A program made the position numbers and the translations under genes. Positions 43,206-54,394 of a stretch of DNA of 64,000 nucleotides are shown one piece after another. Below the pieces are notes generated by a model, which had not been told where the DNA came from, made no database searches, and was given only the letters and a program-made list of their open reading frames with translations. This stretch comes from Triangularia verruculosa (Eukaryota; Ascomycota; Sordariomycetes; Sordariales; Podosporaceae). The stretch covers positions 1 to 64,000 of the forward strand of contig MU863981.1 in the NCBI GenBank assembly GCA_033296885.1, given 5' to 3'. Position 1 is the stretch's first letter. Each line of letters opens with the position of its first letter.

Positions 43206-45997
43206 TTCTGCGTTGTCGTTTTGGTGGGTATCTTTAGCCCCTTTCTCTGGGACTGTTGTTCAGTAAGATTATGTTCTAGGGGCGTGAAATGTACAAGAGA
43301 GCTTTCGTTTTTGCTCCCCCCAGTGTGTGTGTGTGTGTAGATCAACGAAGAAAGCAGAACAACCTCGGAAAAGTCGTGCTACTGCAAAACGCATCTTATC
43401 CTTCCGTGTTCCTTGCGCGTGACTGAGGGAGAACACTGGGAAAAAGAGGGAGCTTCGCGCGTTGCGAGACATGGCATTCCTGGAGGTTAACCGAGTACAC
43501 GGGTAGGACTCCGAAGCAAGCGTTGTAAGCCCCAGATCGGGTTGCGTATCCCGCGGCGAGCATTCCGGTGAGCCTTAGCGTGACGTCTTTCTTAGATGGA
43601 GAGAAAAAAGTGTTGTAATCATCAGCTTCCAACGCGAGGCTGGGAAAGGGGTAGTGAGTCTGGGGCGAGACTATCGCTCATTTGATTTGCTGGCGGTGCC
43701 AGGAGGCCATGATCTAGATAGCCAAGGCTGCATTCTGAATCTGAGGGTGTGATGAGTTCATGATCAAGACCAATGATGAGATAGAGTACGTTGGGCTCAC
43801 CGGATGATCACCCTACCCCTTGCGCTGGTGTACTCACTTCCCCTCTCGTAGATAGCTGGTCTAGGTCTGCTTGTCTCATTTCCTAGAAGGGTTCCTCCCT
43901 TTGCCAACTTTGGACGGCTTCCGCCTTGCCGCTCTGGAGCATTCTGCCAATCTTAACCCCGTTCCATCGGATGCCGACTATAAGTCTCACAGCTCCCCAA
44001 CGTCATGGCCAAGTCGGTGGGCCGCAATAAGCCGCGGCGAGCGAGATCTCTCGAAATGAACTGGATTTGGGAGGAATTGCCCAGAGACGGCATCAGACTG
44101 GGCATACTGATCAGGTGGAGTGATTGAGTATCGAGGTCTGTCATCATGACATTTTCAGACGACTTCAAAGTGAGACCATGACAAGTTCGGATTGTGTCAG
44201 GTTGTTGGAAATTCGTGACTTGTAAGCTCTTAAATGGGAAGGATCTCGGCAGTAGGAAAGACTTCTGAGGCCACAAAAGGGAAGAGCGACCCAACGTTTC
44301 TGCCGGATCGATCATATTCTCCGAAACGCAAGTGCGCTGGACTGTTTCGGCACAGGCCTGACCCGGGAGAACCACAAGAGGAATGTGCCTGATCTCTTTC
44401 TGGCCATGTGGTCATAGGCCAAGAGTGTGCTGATATGGAAAATCAGCCTTCATTCTCACTGATCGGTTTCATCATCACCGTACGTTGATTTTACATCATT
44501 GAACATTTATCAGCCATGACCTACACCCCCATCAGCAGGTACAGGACGACACACTTACAGATTGAAGAAGCCATCCCCCCTTCCTTACGAGCGCTCTCCC
44601 TTATGTAGCCTGTATTTTCAACGTATGTGATATAAGTCTTACATGAGGCACTACTCCGTACTGATTAAGTAATCACACTCAGCGAACCGTACAACCACCA
44701 CCCGTCTCACACTAGATCACCCATTGGCTACCCCCCTAGATTCCCACGTCGAGATCCTATAGGCAGTTAAATAGCCGACTCCAAGCTAACCCCCATCCCC
44801 TCCCCAAGCACCAAATCCCCACTTCCATCCAGCCCCCAACTACCTCGCATAACCGATCTCTCCCTCTTCGCAAGTACGACGCCCCTCCGCTAGCCCCGAT
44901 CACCTCACTGCCTCATCTCATCACACTCTCACAACGCATCTACCTGCACCTGTGCCACAGTCCTCCAGTAACTCACAGGTCCCTCGCACAGCATATGCAA
45001 GGCAACAAACCCCGCACTCTCTCCCTCTCTCCCTCTCACTCACACACACAGATCTCACCCTACTGCACTGTATTACAGCATCATCATATCATGTCGTAGA
45101 ACCTTCAAAACCTCACCCACCTTTCCATCACATGCGCACAACAGCCAAATCCGAGGCATTTTTTTTTCGTTCGCTCACGGCTCGGATTTAAGAGATCGTG
45201 TTTCTTTTTTGAGTGTGATGAATCTTGCAGGTAGGAAAAGCTTGGATGAATATCCCCCAGTCTTGGCTCGCGGGGGGAAGGTTGTATTGTGAGATGTGAT
45301 GTCGTGTGGGTGAGAGGCAAGTCTTGGCGGGGGGTTGAGCACCATAGAGCGACGACGCGATGACCAAAGCGTGGGGTGAACGTCAAACCAACCAAGCGCT
45401 GAAGCAGTTCATAGCTCTTGGATGTTTTTATTCTCTGAAATACACGGCTAAAATGGCTTGGACGTTGAATGGTCCTGGGCCGGGACACTGGAGTCCAAGT
45501 GTGCAGGGTTGGGGTTATGTGTAACCGGTCGGATGCCAGATCAACGACCGCCTATTCAACACCACCATCGCCTTTGCAACCATGGCACAACATCACTAGG
45601 AACAGAATGGAAAAGATATTGTTTTAATATTTTTTTTTCTTTAAGAGTTGTAGAAACATCAGCCACAGCCGTAGCTGGCCCTGCTAATTTGCATCAAATG
45701 TCCAAACCAATTTCATCCCACCCATAAAACGCCCGCCAAAAGAGTATGCCCTTGTGCCCGTTGCCCAATCCATCCATCCATCCATCCATCCATTTCATGA
45801 TCCATGCAATGCAAACAAATTGCTCCCCAGTAAAAAGACCCAGGATATCAAAAGCCAAAAAAACAACCACCACGTTTCCTTCCCTTACCACCCTTTGCGA
45901 TCATTCCTCCAAATCCAGAAGAGAGAAACATCGCCCTCAAAGAGCCCGCTCATTCAGCAATCGTACTCCCCCCTCGTGCTCAGGTTCATCGGGCAAT
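43206..45997. other. 2.8 kb intergenic region, no supported gene
   Basis: This is the promoter side of the MFSD5-like gene and the 3' side of the small TM protein gene. A GT run lies near 43325, a C-rich low-complexity stretch at 44690-45000, and a CATC microsatellite near 45770. Frames up to 140 codons have no recognisable features. No tRNA or transposon signature is seen. Confidence 0.5.
45768..45793. repeat. (ATCC)n tetranucleotide microsatellite
   Basis: About six perfect ATCC units in the 3' flank of the small minus-strand TM protein gene. Confidence 0.9.
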
Positions 45998-46407
45998 TTA
46001 GTTGCCGCCCCGCTGCGCCTCATAGACCCTCATCGCCCTCTCCAGCTCCTCAAGGCTGCTTCGGTCTCCGTAGGCGTCGGCCAAGGCGGCGTTCTGTCGT
46101 CTTCTCTCCAAATCGGCCTGCTCAGCTTCGGCCTGTCTTTGCTGGGCGGCGGCAGCAGAGGTGCGGTAGGTTGAGACTGCTACGTAGCCTGCTGCGAGAG
46201 CGCCTGCGAGAGGTGGGACCCTGAGCACAACATGTTAACAAAAGGTGTTGAGGGCAGCGAAGAGAGAAAAGGGTTGTAGACATACCACTTGATGCCCCTT
46301 GTCACGGGGGAGGGTTTGGTCGCCGCAGTGTAGAGGTGGGGAAGGTAAGGAGGGTGCACGCGGGCAGAGGTGGAAAGGAGGCGAGACTGCTGCTGCTGGG
46401 AGGCCAT
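45998..46407 (-). CDS. Small single-pass membrane protein, possibly mitochondrial
   Basis: Two exons, 46407-46286 and 46220-45998, giving 114 aa. The 65 nt intron has donor GTATGT and acceptor GCTCAG; splicing joins GIKW to VPPLAGALAAGY. The N-terminal 40 residues carry Arg, Ser, Gln and Tyr and no acidic residue (SRLLSTSARVHPPYLPHLY), like a mitochondrial presequence. One hydrophobic segment at about 41-58 could span a membrane. It is followed by a charged helix of about 45 residues rich in Ala, Gln, Glu and Arg, likely coiled-coil. A TATAAA on the minus strand at 46657-46652 lies 245 nt upstream. I do not recognise the family. Size, presequence, one TM and coiled-coil resemble inner-membrane accessory subunits, but that is inference. 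Confidence 0.72.
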
Positions 46408-48745
46408 TTTGTCCAGGCGTGTATGTTCTCTCTTTTAACTAGAGGTAGGTCGACAGAGTGATGATGGTCGTTGGTAGTAAGAAGGTAAGGTGGGTTGAAA
46501 ACGTGGTTGTTGCAAGACAAAAACTACACAAAGCAGAAAAAAAAACAAAAGGGTATCTTAGAGCGGAACTGTTGAAGTAGTGAGTGGGCGTGTGGACGAG
46601 CGATGAAGTCGAAGTCGGGTCGAGAGAAAGGGAACAGGGACGAAGGGGGTGTTTATATCCCGTCTCGGTTGCCGCGGGAGGATGCCCCGTGGGGAGAATA
46701 CGTAGTTGGATGGAGTAGATGCAAGGATGAGATGACAAGAGATCGACAGGTAAATTAATGCGTAGGGTCGAGCGTGGGGAGGAAGATACCCCTCTTTTCT
46801 AGATCATGGATAGATGCTTGGAAGGAGATGTTTGGTCAGGGATTCACCGAATGCCAAAGTCAGCCCAGAAAAGGTGGGAAGCCGGGAGGGTGGGACAAGG
46901 AAAATATGCGAGTTAATGTACGGCAAAGGCACTCGCGTTGGGCAGACTGGACAGACATGATGGGCAGAGTTGGAAGGAGGGTGGTTCGGCATGTGGTGGT
47001 TTCTCGTGTGATTAGCGGCCAATGGTGGTGTGTTTGGCCTGTGAAGCACCCCGCATGTCGTTCCACGAGCTGTGGGGTAACCGAGGACGAAATGGCTCTG
47101 GTGGGCTTGGTGTTTGCGGCCAGCTCCGCTTCCCCGGACAGCTTTCCCCAGAGCTCCCAGATATCGCCTCATTGCCGACCGCCCCGGATTGGATTGCCCA
47201 GCTGCTGCTCGAAATGGGCCGCTTCTCCGGACGACCGCGTTACAGGCCCTCGGTTTCTGCCAGATCACCAACAAGGAGAGCCGCCGCATCATCAGCGCAC
47301 CTGTTGAATGTGAAAATAAGCATTGCCGGGCCAATGCGCTAGCGACACTAGAATCTCATTCTTATCCCAGATTCAGGCACATTATTTGAAGGCACGTGCG
47401 CCGAGATCCGTCGGTTTTGAGATTGTTCCGCGACGGGAACGCGAACCGACAAGACTTGCCGGCCAAAAGTTTACGTACCAAGACAGTCTCCTGGATCCCC
47501 TGATTATAATCCACAACGTGACCTTCCAAGCCTCTTCGGCAACGCCAGTCGCTAGTTTCAGCTGGTAGCTTCAAGCCAAGTCTCAAAATGTTATTTTACT
47601 AGCCGTGCTCAACTCCCAGCCCGCCATACTCGACTCAAAAGATTTGTCAATACTGCCAAGTCCCGAATGTCTCCAGCGTGAGATGAAGGCCAGCTGGCAT
47701 GGATCGACATCTTGAGTTTGCAAGACTGTCAAGTCAAATATGCAGGACTTGTCTCAGAGAACTGCAGACGGCAAGTCTACAGTACACACCTACATAGGCT
47801 GATCGCTACTCATCTTGGAGAATTGTAGTGTTGCACTAGAAGCGCATTGGTCAGTGACGATGATCAACGAAACCATATCTTGTTTATCTCACATCGAATG
47901 TTCACCTTTATATTTTTGAGCCATTTGGTCGACCAGAGCAGAGAAACCCCATGGCAGACATGACAGGCTGGTCGGATAGCAGCATTTTGACGTCGTGTAC
48001 GTCCCGCGGGCTGTTGCAGCACTAGAATTAAACGAGGGCGAGAACCAAACACCACAGCTCAGAGGTTGGGGGACAGGAGAGAAAAGTCCAGACGCCCGGA
48101 ATCTGATTGGCTATGACGGTGACCGAAGGCAAGAAACCTGCCCTTGAACGGGAAGGCACTTTCTGCGGAGCTTCCATGACCTTATCACTTTTTGCAGCAT
48201 TCCCCCAAAATGTAAGCGGATTGACTGTCGCCGATTCTTTCGATCCGAGAGGGCGATCCAATTTGTTGATCTGTTCTTGTTTGATCCCAGTGTTGAATCC
48301 CAGCTTTTGGATCACAACTCTACGATAACCTGACAGATCAAAACTTGGACCCTCCGACGGAGACCACGGCCCGACAGGTCTAGAGTCATGGCACTGCTGT
48401 GCATCCTGTTTACCGCAAAAGTTCGCTGGGCTTCATAAGCGATGGTGATGGGTGTCCGCCCAGGTGGCACGCGGATATTAATGTTTTATATAGCCAAACT
48501 CACGACCCGTCCCGCATTCCAGTTGTCTGCCCTATCGGGTTGACTTGTATTTTGTGAATCTCTCTTAACTCGTTGTTGCTTGAAGTTGCCGAACGTCCAG
48601 AACCGCTCCGATTCTGCGATCCCGAAATCGATCCCGAGACCGGCGACGACAAGCAAGTTTCTGTCTCATCTTGGATGAGAGCGATCTTCCCGCAGTGACG
48701 TGCATAACATCCCGACACACGTCAGCTGTCAGGAACACTTTGACA
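46408..48745. other. 2.3 kb divergent intergenic region, no supported gene
   Basis: The heads of the small TM protein gene (-) and the methyltransferase gene (+) face away from this region. Frames of up to 177 codons on opposite strands near 46770-47334 overlap each other and show no domain. Nothing else is visible. Confidence 0.5.
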
Positions 48746-50051
48746 ATGTCTGGGTTTTTGGAGTCCCCAAGGGGGCCTTCCGATGACCCCTCACAGCCAG
48801 AACCACCAATACCACCACAGGCCAAAAGATCGTCGTCAAAAGCACCACAACCGTCAACACCACGCCCGATACCGGAAGATGAAGCATATCCCCAAGAGGA
48901 TGAGGGTGGGTATCGGCAGGCAGAGCAACTTCTAAATTTGATCGAGGCCGCGGATGGCCCAGAAGAAGAAGAAGAATTCTCGGCTGAAGGCTGGGACGGC
49001 TCATCCAAGGCATCTACATCAGTGACTTCCAGCATCTATGCACATACTTACGAAAATGGGAGGAGGTATCACTCGTATCGATATGGGCGGTATCCAATTC
49101 CAAATGATGATCAGGAGCAGAATAGAGAGGACATGAAGCATGCGATGATGATGGAGCTGACAGTATGTTGCCTCTTGGTCTGCCTCTTTTTGAGCACCGC
49201 TCACATATTGTGGTGTACCTATGTAGGATGGAAAGCTCTACTTCTCGCCCATAGGCCCTAACCCCCAGAAGATTATTGATATTGGGACCGGTACCGGCAT
49301 CTGGGCCATCGAGATGGGTGATCTGTTTCCCGGCGCTGAAATCTTGGGACTTGATCTATCGCCAATTCAACCGCAATGGGTGCCGCCAAATGTCAGGTTT
49401 ATGATTGATGATGTGGAGGATGAGTGGGCGAATGGGTCAAACTGGGACTTTGCGCATCTTCGAGGGATGTCTCTGGTGTTGAGAGATTTGCAAAGGGCAG
49501 TTGATCAGATATTCCGGTACGTGTCTCCCTTTCTCCAATATGGGTTGATGACTTACACAGAAGACAGACACCTCAAACCAGGAGGCTGGATCGAATTCCA
49601 AGAATCACATGGCGAGCCTTGCTGCGACGATGGGACTATGGACCTTGAAACGGACGTCATGAAGAAGTTTTACGATCTCTGTGTGGAAGCCATGGCGAAG
49701 TTTGGGATGAACTTGAATATGCCGGCAGTGGTGGGAGATTTCTTGGAACGAGCGGGTTTTGTCAACATTACTTGTGTTAAAAAGAAGACACCGGTGGGGA
49801 CATGGCCGAAGGACAAGACGATGAGGCTGATTGGGTTGTATGTGAGGGAGACGGCGTTGCAGAGTTTGTCGTCTTTAGGAAAGGCGTTTGCGAATCTGGG
49901 CATGGATGTGGTCGAGAGAGAGGTTTTCAGCGCGAAGGTGAGGGAGGCGGTTATGGATGGGAGTGTACATAGGTATTATTACTTTCTCTTTTGGTTTGCC
50001 CAGAAGCCATATGATGATGGAGGTGGTGGTGATGGTGGGGGAGAAAGTTGA
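48746..50051 (+). CDS. LaeA-like SAM-dependent methyltransferase
   Basis: Three exons, 48746-49162, 49227-49516 and 49568-50051, giving 396 aa. Introns are 64 nt (GTATGT/TGTAG) and 51 nt (GTACGT/GACAG). The N-terminal 100 residues are disordered and acidic. The lead-in RYPIPNDDQEQNREDMKHAM and DGKLYFSPIG are typical of the fungal LaeA/TAM-type methyltransferase family. Motif I is IDIGTGTGIWAIEMGDLFPGAE at about 155-175. Later blocks are GLDLSPIQPQWVPPNVRF, HLRGMSLVL and HLKPGGWIEFQES. These proteins include the secondary-metabolism regulator LaeA and many look-alikes, so a regulatory role is not implied. The second intron has length divisible by three and no stop, so retention would add 17 residues in frame before HLKPGG. 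The protein ends in a Gly/Asp-rich tail. Confidence 0.87.
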
Positions 50052-50771
50052 ATAGTGGTAAGATGATGTAACCGCATATTGTATAAGGTACATACTTACG
50101 TCCTTGACAAAGTAATTGGTGCTGCAAGTCATAATCAGGGCTTCAACTCAATTGAAAACACCATTTAACCATCTTTCGGCCTTATTGTTAGATTTTAGGC
50201 CCTGTCGACTATCTCTTGAGGATATCAGTTATCTTGAATTGCCTTTGGAGTATCTTTTGAGGCCTGTGCTAAACCCCCAAAGCCTATTAACTATCTTCTA
50301 AGGGATATTGACTGTTTTCGAATGTCTGTGGACTATTTCTTTTTAAAAGTGTTTCAACACTCTCAGGCCTGGACACCATTTTTCTGGAGATTTTTCTGAG
50401 CTCATGACTGCCTTCGGTAATTCAGGTAGGTACTTTGCCGTGCCGGCTTCTTTTAACCTTGAAGAGCACTTACCTATCTGTGACGAATTTGGATGTTCCT
50501 CTGTACAACATGACCCCTGCGTCGCTGACTAATTACCTTTACATTTGCCATGTTGCGAACAGGTCATTCATAGGCAACAATTGACAGCAACCCCGCACCA
50601 ACAGGCTCCCAACTTCTTCATCGCATCACCAACCACCTCAGGCGGCATTCGATCCTCACCATCGCGATACCTACTCGCGGTCTCGTCAGAAATTCAACTT
50701 GACCCTGAGGTGTGTCTACTATTTAACGAGCACTGATATCATTTCTAACTGTTTCACCAGGACAATCCATC
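50052..50771. other. Intergenic region with degenerate repeat and a likely 5' UTR intron
   Basis: This follows the methyltransferase and leads to the unknown gene. It includes the 21 bp repeat described separately. A likely intron spans 50710-50760 (donor GTGTGT, branch TCTAAC, acceptor CACCAG), just before the ATG of the next gene. Splicing does not join an upstream ATG in frame, so it probably lies in the 5' UTR. Confidence 0.5.
50166..50351. repeat. Degenerate tandem repeat, about 21 bp unit, about 9 copies
   Basis: Units of 20-21 bp follow each other from 50166, 50186, 50207, 50228, 50248, 50269, 50289, 50310 and 50331. The common core is near GACTATCTTTTGAGGCCTGTG. The clearest units are at 50207, 50248, 50289 and 50331. 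The others share only parts, such as ATCTT and GGCC(T), so this is an old, decayed array. It is AT-rich and lies 115 nt past the methyltransferase stop codon. Confidence 0.65.
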
Positions 50772-53024
50772 ATGTCGGTGATTTCACCACAATGGAGCCT
50801 AGACACGACTGCGCAGTCTGGGATCACTCTTGCAAAGGGGCTTCTTCAGGCGGCAACATCGGATAACGTCCAACCACTGGCAATTTTGGCGTGTGAGAAC
50901 TTTGGCAACACAATCGCCATGAGCACCGAGACCCGAAGGAAGATAGAGCGCAGTGTGCTGCCCACCCCGCCGCCGGCCGTGTTAGGCTTCCTCCAGGTCA
51001 CCATTGGGTTTTCGGCAAATGACAGCATATCGTATTTAGGCCGTAGCCTCGCTGGATTGCAATTTTTAGGACTCGCCTGCACATTAGTCACAGTAATGGA
51101 CAGCTTCCCGAGTGGTGTCGCCCTTCACGCGATGTTGGAGGAATCTGCTGCCGACAAGACACTCCTGCCTACAGAGCAGCAAGTAATCGACTTGCTCAAG
51201 AGCATAGAGCCAAGGTGTCACAAGTCTGGCTTCGCCATCGATGTTCTTGGATGGGCACACCTACTGAAACAATCATCCTGGCAAGAGCATCCATCCAAGG
51301 AGGCCATGGTGGCTCTAGTCAACGCGTTCCGGGCAATCAGCCGTATCGGAGAGTCCGAGGTCACCCATGTAGTGATCGAGACCTTGCCATCAGTCGCACC
51401 CTGGACAGCTGCCTTTACTAAGTGGTGTTTAGGCATCCCACCCAGCATTGCTCATGTTGATGGTACGCCTGGACTCGAGCAACCCGGCTCAAAGGTCGTC
51501 ATAACCATTACTGATGACAGGGGACCCTTTGCTTTCAAAGTAACAACCCACTCCTCAGTAGGAACCCTTTCAGAGTTGGTGCATTTTTTGGTGCCCTTTC
51601 CACGCCCAATATCCGGAATGGTCGACCTAAAAACCCATGGGAAATTTCTACTCAGCTTTCTGGACCTTGATCATGGCTCTGGTTTGGAAGCGGTTGAACA
51701 GGCCCTTCCATATGCCCTTCGGCAAGCTGTTCAGGGGCTCGTATTTTGGGGACAGGCCAACGACTCAGGGCAAGACAGTGATTCACTATCTGAACCCGTC
51801 TTCAAGCACCCCAGATGCCCCAACGAGAAGACATGGAATCTCAAACTCTCGCCGCTCCCCGATATGAGGACGATTGAAAAGGCTTGTGGTCTTCTTCTTG
51901 ACTTCATCGTGACACCAAACCTTCGCAGTCTCGACCTCGAGACTTCGATAACCGACTTACCACAGGTGCGTCTTCATACTCGGAATGTTACTGCCTCCGC
52001 AAAGGAGTTTCTTCGAAAGCTTGCCTGTCTAGTCGCGAAAATATTCGCCCTCTCGTTATACCAAACCCCAGACCTGCTTCTTATCGAACATGGTGTTGGA
52101 GCCATGCAATTATATGATCCTGATTTTGAACACGGGGGTGGCCAACTCAGTCGAGATATATATTTCGTCCTGCGAGACAAAAATGCTCGAGATTGTGATG
52201 TTTTCAATTTGCTTCAACACGCATTGTTGCTTGTTGGGCATGGTAAAGGAACCGTTACGAATTGGATTATTTCGAGCGTGCATGGTCAAACGATTTGGCC
52301 AACCATCTACGAAAGAAATATATATCATAAAGCTGGGTTCCTGATTCTCTCATGGTCTCCGGGCAAGATATGCTTCAAAAACGCCATGTACGATATTGGT
52401 CGCTTCAGAGCATTATTTGCTTCTGGATACAAGCAAGGAAACCTCGCCAAAATGAAAAGCGACCTTTACGAAAAACAGGTTATCGAACCTACCGATCAGT
52501 ACCCTAACTTCCAAATACACTGGAATGTCACGATCCAGCCGCAAGGGCTGGGAATCTCGATTGGCGCACGGGACAGAGATGGCAAAGCCTCTTTTCTAGG
52601 CAGAAACCCCTGGATGATACTGCGGAATCTAGCGAACGGGCTGCTACTTGACCGTTGTGAGCACTCGCCCAATATCAAGCTTACTGAGCCGGACCCTACT
52701 GCCCGCCTAACAAGCCCGTCCAGCGTCTTTGTCGAGGAGACGTCACCTGAGCCTAGGCAAGACAATGAAGATGAGAATGGTCGCCGTCGGGGCCGTCGGG
52801 GCCGTCGGCGTAAGCAAAGGCGCTCCCCTGGTCCCCACCCTGTTGGTGTGGTTGCTGTTGACCGACATGATGAGCTCCGGATATATGCCATATCTGATGC
52901 GTTTCTTGTTACGAATAATGACTCTACGAAGACTAAGGAGTTTGCTATTTTGAGAAAGCAAGCTTGTCTCAGCTGCTGCTTGAATCTCGCTCGAGAGGCA
53001 GGCTCCAGGGTCATCATTTTGTGA
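50772..53024 (+). CDS. Unknown fungal protein of 750 residues with a basic C-terminal patch
   Basis: Single exon, 750 aa. I do not recognise a named domain. The N-terminal block with QPLAILACENFGNTIAMSTE and a hydrophobic GLQFLGLACTLVTVMDSF helix resembles large uncharacterised protein families I associate with filamentous ascomycetes; that is memory, not a search. The middle (residues 100-600) looks globular with alternating helices, for example ESEVTHVVIETLPSVAPWTAAF and FLRKLACLVAKIFALSLY. Near 680-700 an Arg-rich patch (GRRRGRRGRRRKQRR) is encoded partly by a 9 bp repeat of GGCCGTCGG at about 52782-52809 and could bind nucleic acid or act as a nuclear signal. The end, CLSCCLNLAREAGSRVIIL, is Cys-rich. 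No signal peptide is seen. A probable intron lies in the 5' UTR. Confidence 0.72.
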   Translation: MSVISPQWSLDTTAQSGITLAKGLLQAATSDNVQPLAILACENFGNTIAMSTETRRKIERSVLPTPPPAVLGFLQVTIGFSANDSISYLGRSLAGLQFLGLACTLVTVMDSFPSGVALHAMLEESAADKTLLPTEQQVIDLLKSIEPRCHKSGFAIDVLGWAHLLKQSSWQEHPSKEAMVALVNAFRAISRIGESEVTHVVIETLPSVAPWTAAFTKWCLGIPPSIAHVDGTPGLEQPGSKVVITITDDRGPFAFKVTTHSSVGTLSELVHFLVPFPRPISGMVDLKTHGKFLLSFLDLDHGSGLEAVEQALPYALRQAVQGLVFWGQANDSGQDSDSLSEPVFKHPRCPNEKTWNLKLSPLPDMRTIEKACGLLLDFIVTPNLRSLDLETSITDLPQVRLHTRNVTASAKEFLRKLACLVAKIFALSLYQTPDLLLIEHGVGAMQLYDPDFEHGGGQLSRDIYFVLRDKNARDCDVFNLLQHALLLVGHGKGTVTNWIISSVHGQTIWPTIYERNIYHKAGFLILSWSPGKICFKNAMYDIGRFRALFASGYKQGNLAKMKSDLYEKQVIEPTDQYPNFQIHWNVTIQPQGLGISIGARDRDGKASFLGRNPWMILRNLANGLLLDRCEHSPNIKLTEPDPTARLTSPSSVFVEETSPEPRQDNEDENGRRRGRRGRRRKQRRSPGPHPVGVVAVDRHDELRIYAISDAFLVTNNDSTKTKEFAILRKQACLSCCLNLAREAGSRVIIL

Positions 53025-54394
53025 TGGAAGCCAGTTATGCCATCCGAGGGGTCAAGCCATCATCTTTATGACCGGGTCGCTTTGAAAAGCGCAGGTCATC
53101 CCGTATGAAAGAGTGTTGGTAATGTTTTCAATGGCGTTGTATACCGTAGTCTTAGGAATCTTTCGGGTGGAGAGCGAGTGGTGCTTTTTGGAAACAGATC
53201 AGTGTTGGCGATACCAGTGCACAACATACTGCTAAAAAGGTTGCCCCGGCCAGCATAAAGGATAGTGAATAGGCATCAACAAGAATCTTATATGCAATGG
53301 AAAATGTCTAACAGGCCTTAAAATATAGGTAGTTGATGGGTCTTTGGGAGTCAGTTTGGAGGCATGTGGATTATATTTCTATGTCTGGATGTCATTAAGC
53401 GGTCTCTCCTTTTTTGTCCAAGGCGTGAAAAATCTACGGTAACATCATACCTAACATCTTCTCCCAAACTATAGTGAAGCTGTAGCGAAAATACATCCCT
53501 ACTCAACGCGCCCCTGTTGATTCAGACTCAGTGCATGTGTATCTCATGTCTTGCTTGTATGAGCAGGATCCTACGTTACGATCCCGGAGCAAGATACCTC
53601 AAACTCAAGCGGCGAGCATACAGCATGTGAGCATACATCCCATGGTAGATGACCTCGGGCTTCCAAGATGGCAACATTGACTATGTAACGCACCCCTCTC
53701 ATATTACCACCATCGGCATTGTACAAGTTCTCCCGTGGACGTGAAAAGGCACCTTGTTCCATGTTCCACAGCTCTCGAGATGCGGCTCGCACCCAATTTC
53801 CCACACGTCACGCGTTCACCACATCACGTTTATTTACCAGAATCGTGGTCACGGCCGAGGTCAAGCTACGTCTCTACATGAGATGTGTGATTTGTGGAAT
53901 GTGCGCGCCTCGATCGATTGAACGATCCTGTTGCAGATGTGTAACGTAGCAGGTTTGACCCAGTGCCATGTAGTTGGAGTTACCATGCCTCTGAGGTGAA
54001 AGTTCGGAGGGAATTTCCCCTACTGCCCTTCTTATTTGCCAAGGTTCCAGATTATCTTTTATGGACATCAATGTTTAAGGCTCGATGCACACGCGGGATG
54101 AGGTGAAGGCATGTTACGAGTTTGGATGCCGGACTCTCTCGTATCAGACGAGAACACCACACAAGGAAGGAGCAACTCAGTGGCCACGCAGCCTGAAACC
54201 TCCTTGGTTTTCAAGCTACCTCAGGTACTTCGCTCACCTACCCGCATTGCAGATAAGAATCGGCACCCGCAACGATCCGTCACTCACATCTCACTTCGAC
54301 CACATCCACCACCATCAGCAGACCTCGTTATAACCAATACCAACTATCAGATCAATCGCCAGGATTCTCGACTTTGTGTTCCATCTCAATCACG
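53025..54394. other. 1.4 kb intergenic region, no supported gene
   Basis: Between the unknown protein gene and the chitinase gene; it holds the chitinase promoter. Short frames only. A C- and CA-rich leader precedes 54395. Confidence 0.55.

Noticed and set aside
48746..50051. Calling the methyltransferase LaeA itself
   Set aside because: The family has many members per genome and the residues seen do not separate LaeA from look-alikes.
50545..50736. Upstream ATG frame as first exon of the 750-residue protein
   Set aside because: Joining through the 50710-50760 intron puts it out of frame and soon gives a stop, so it is more likely 5' UTR.
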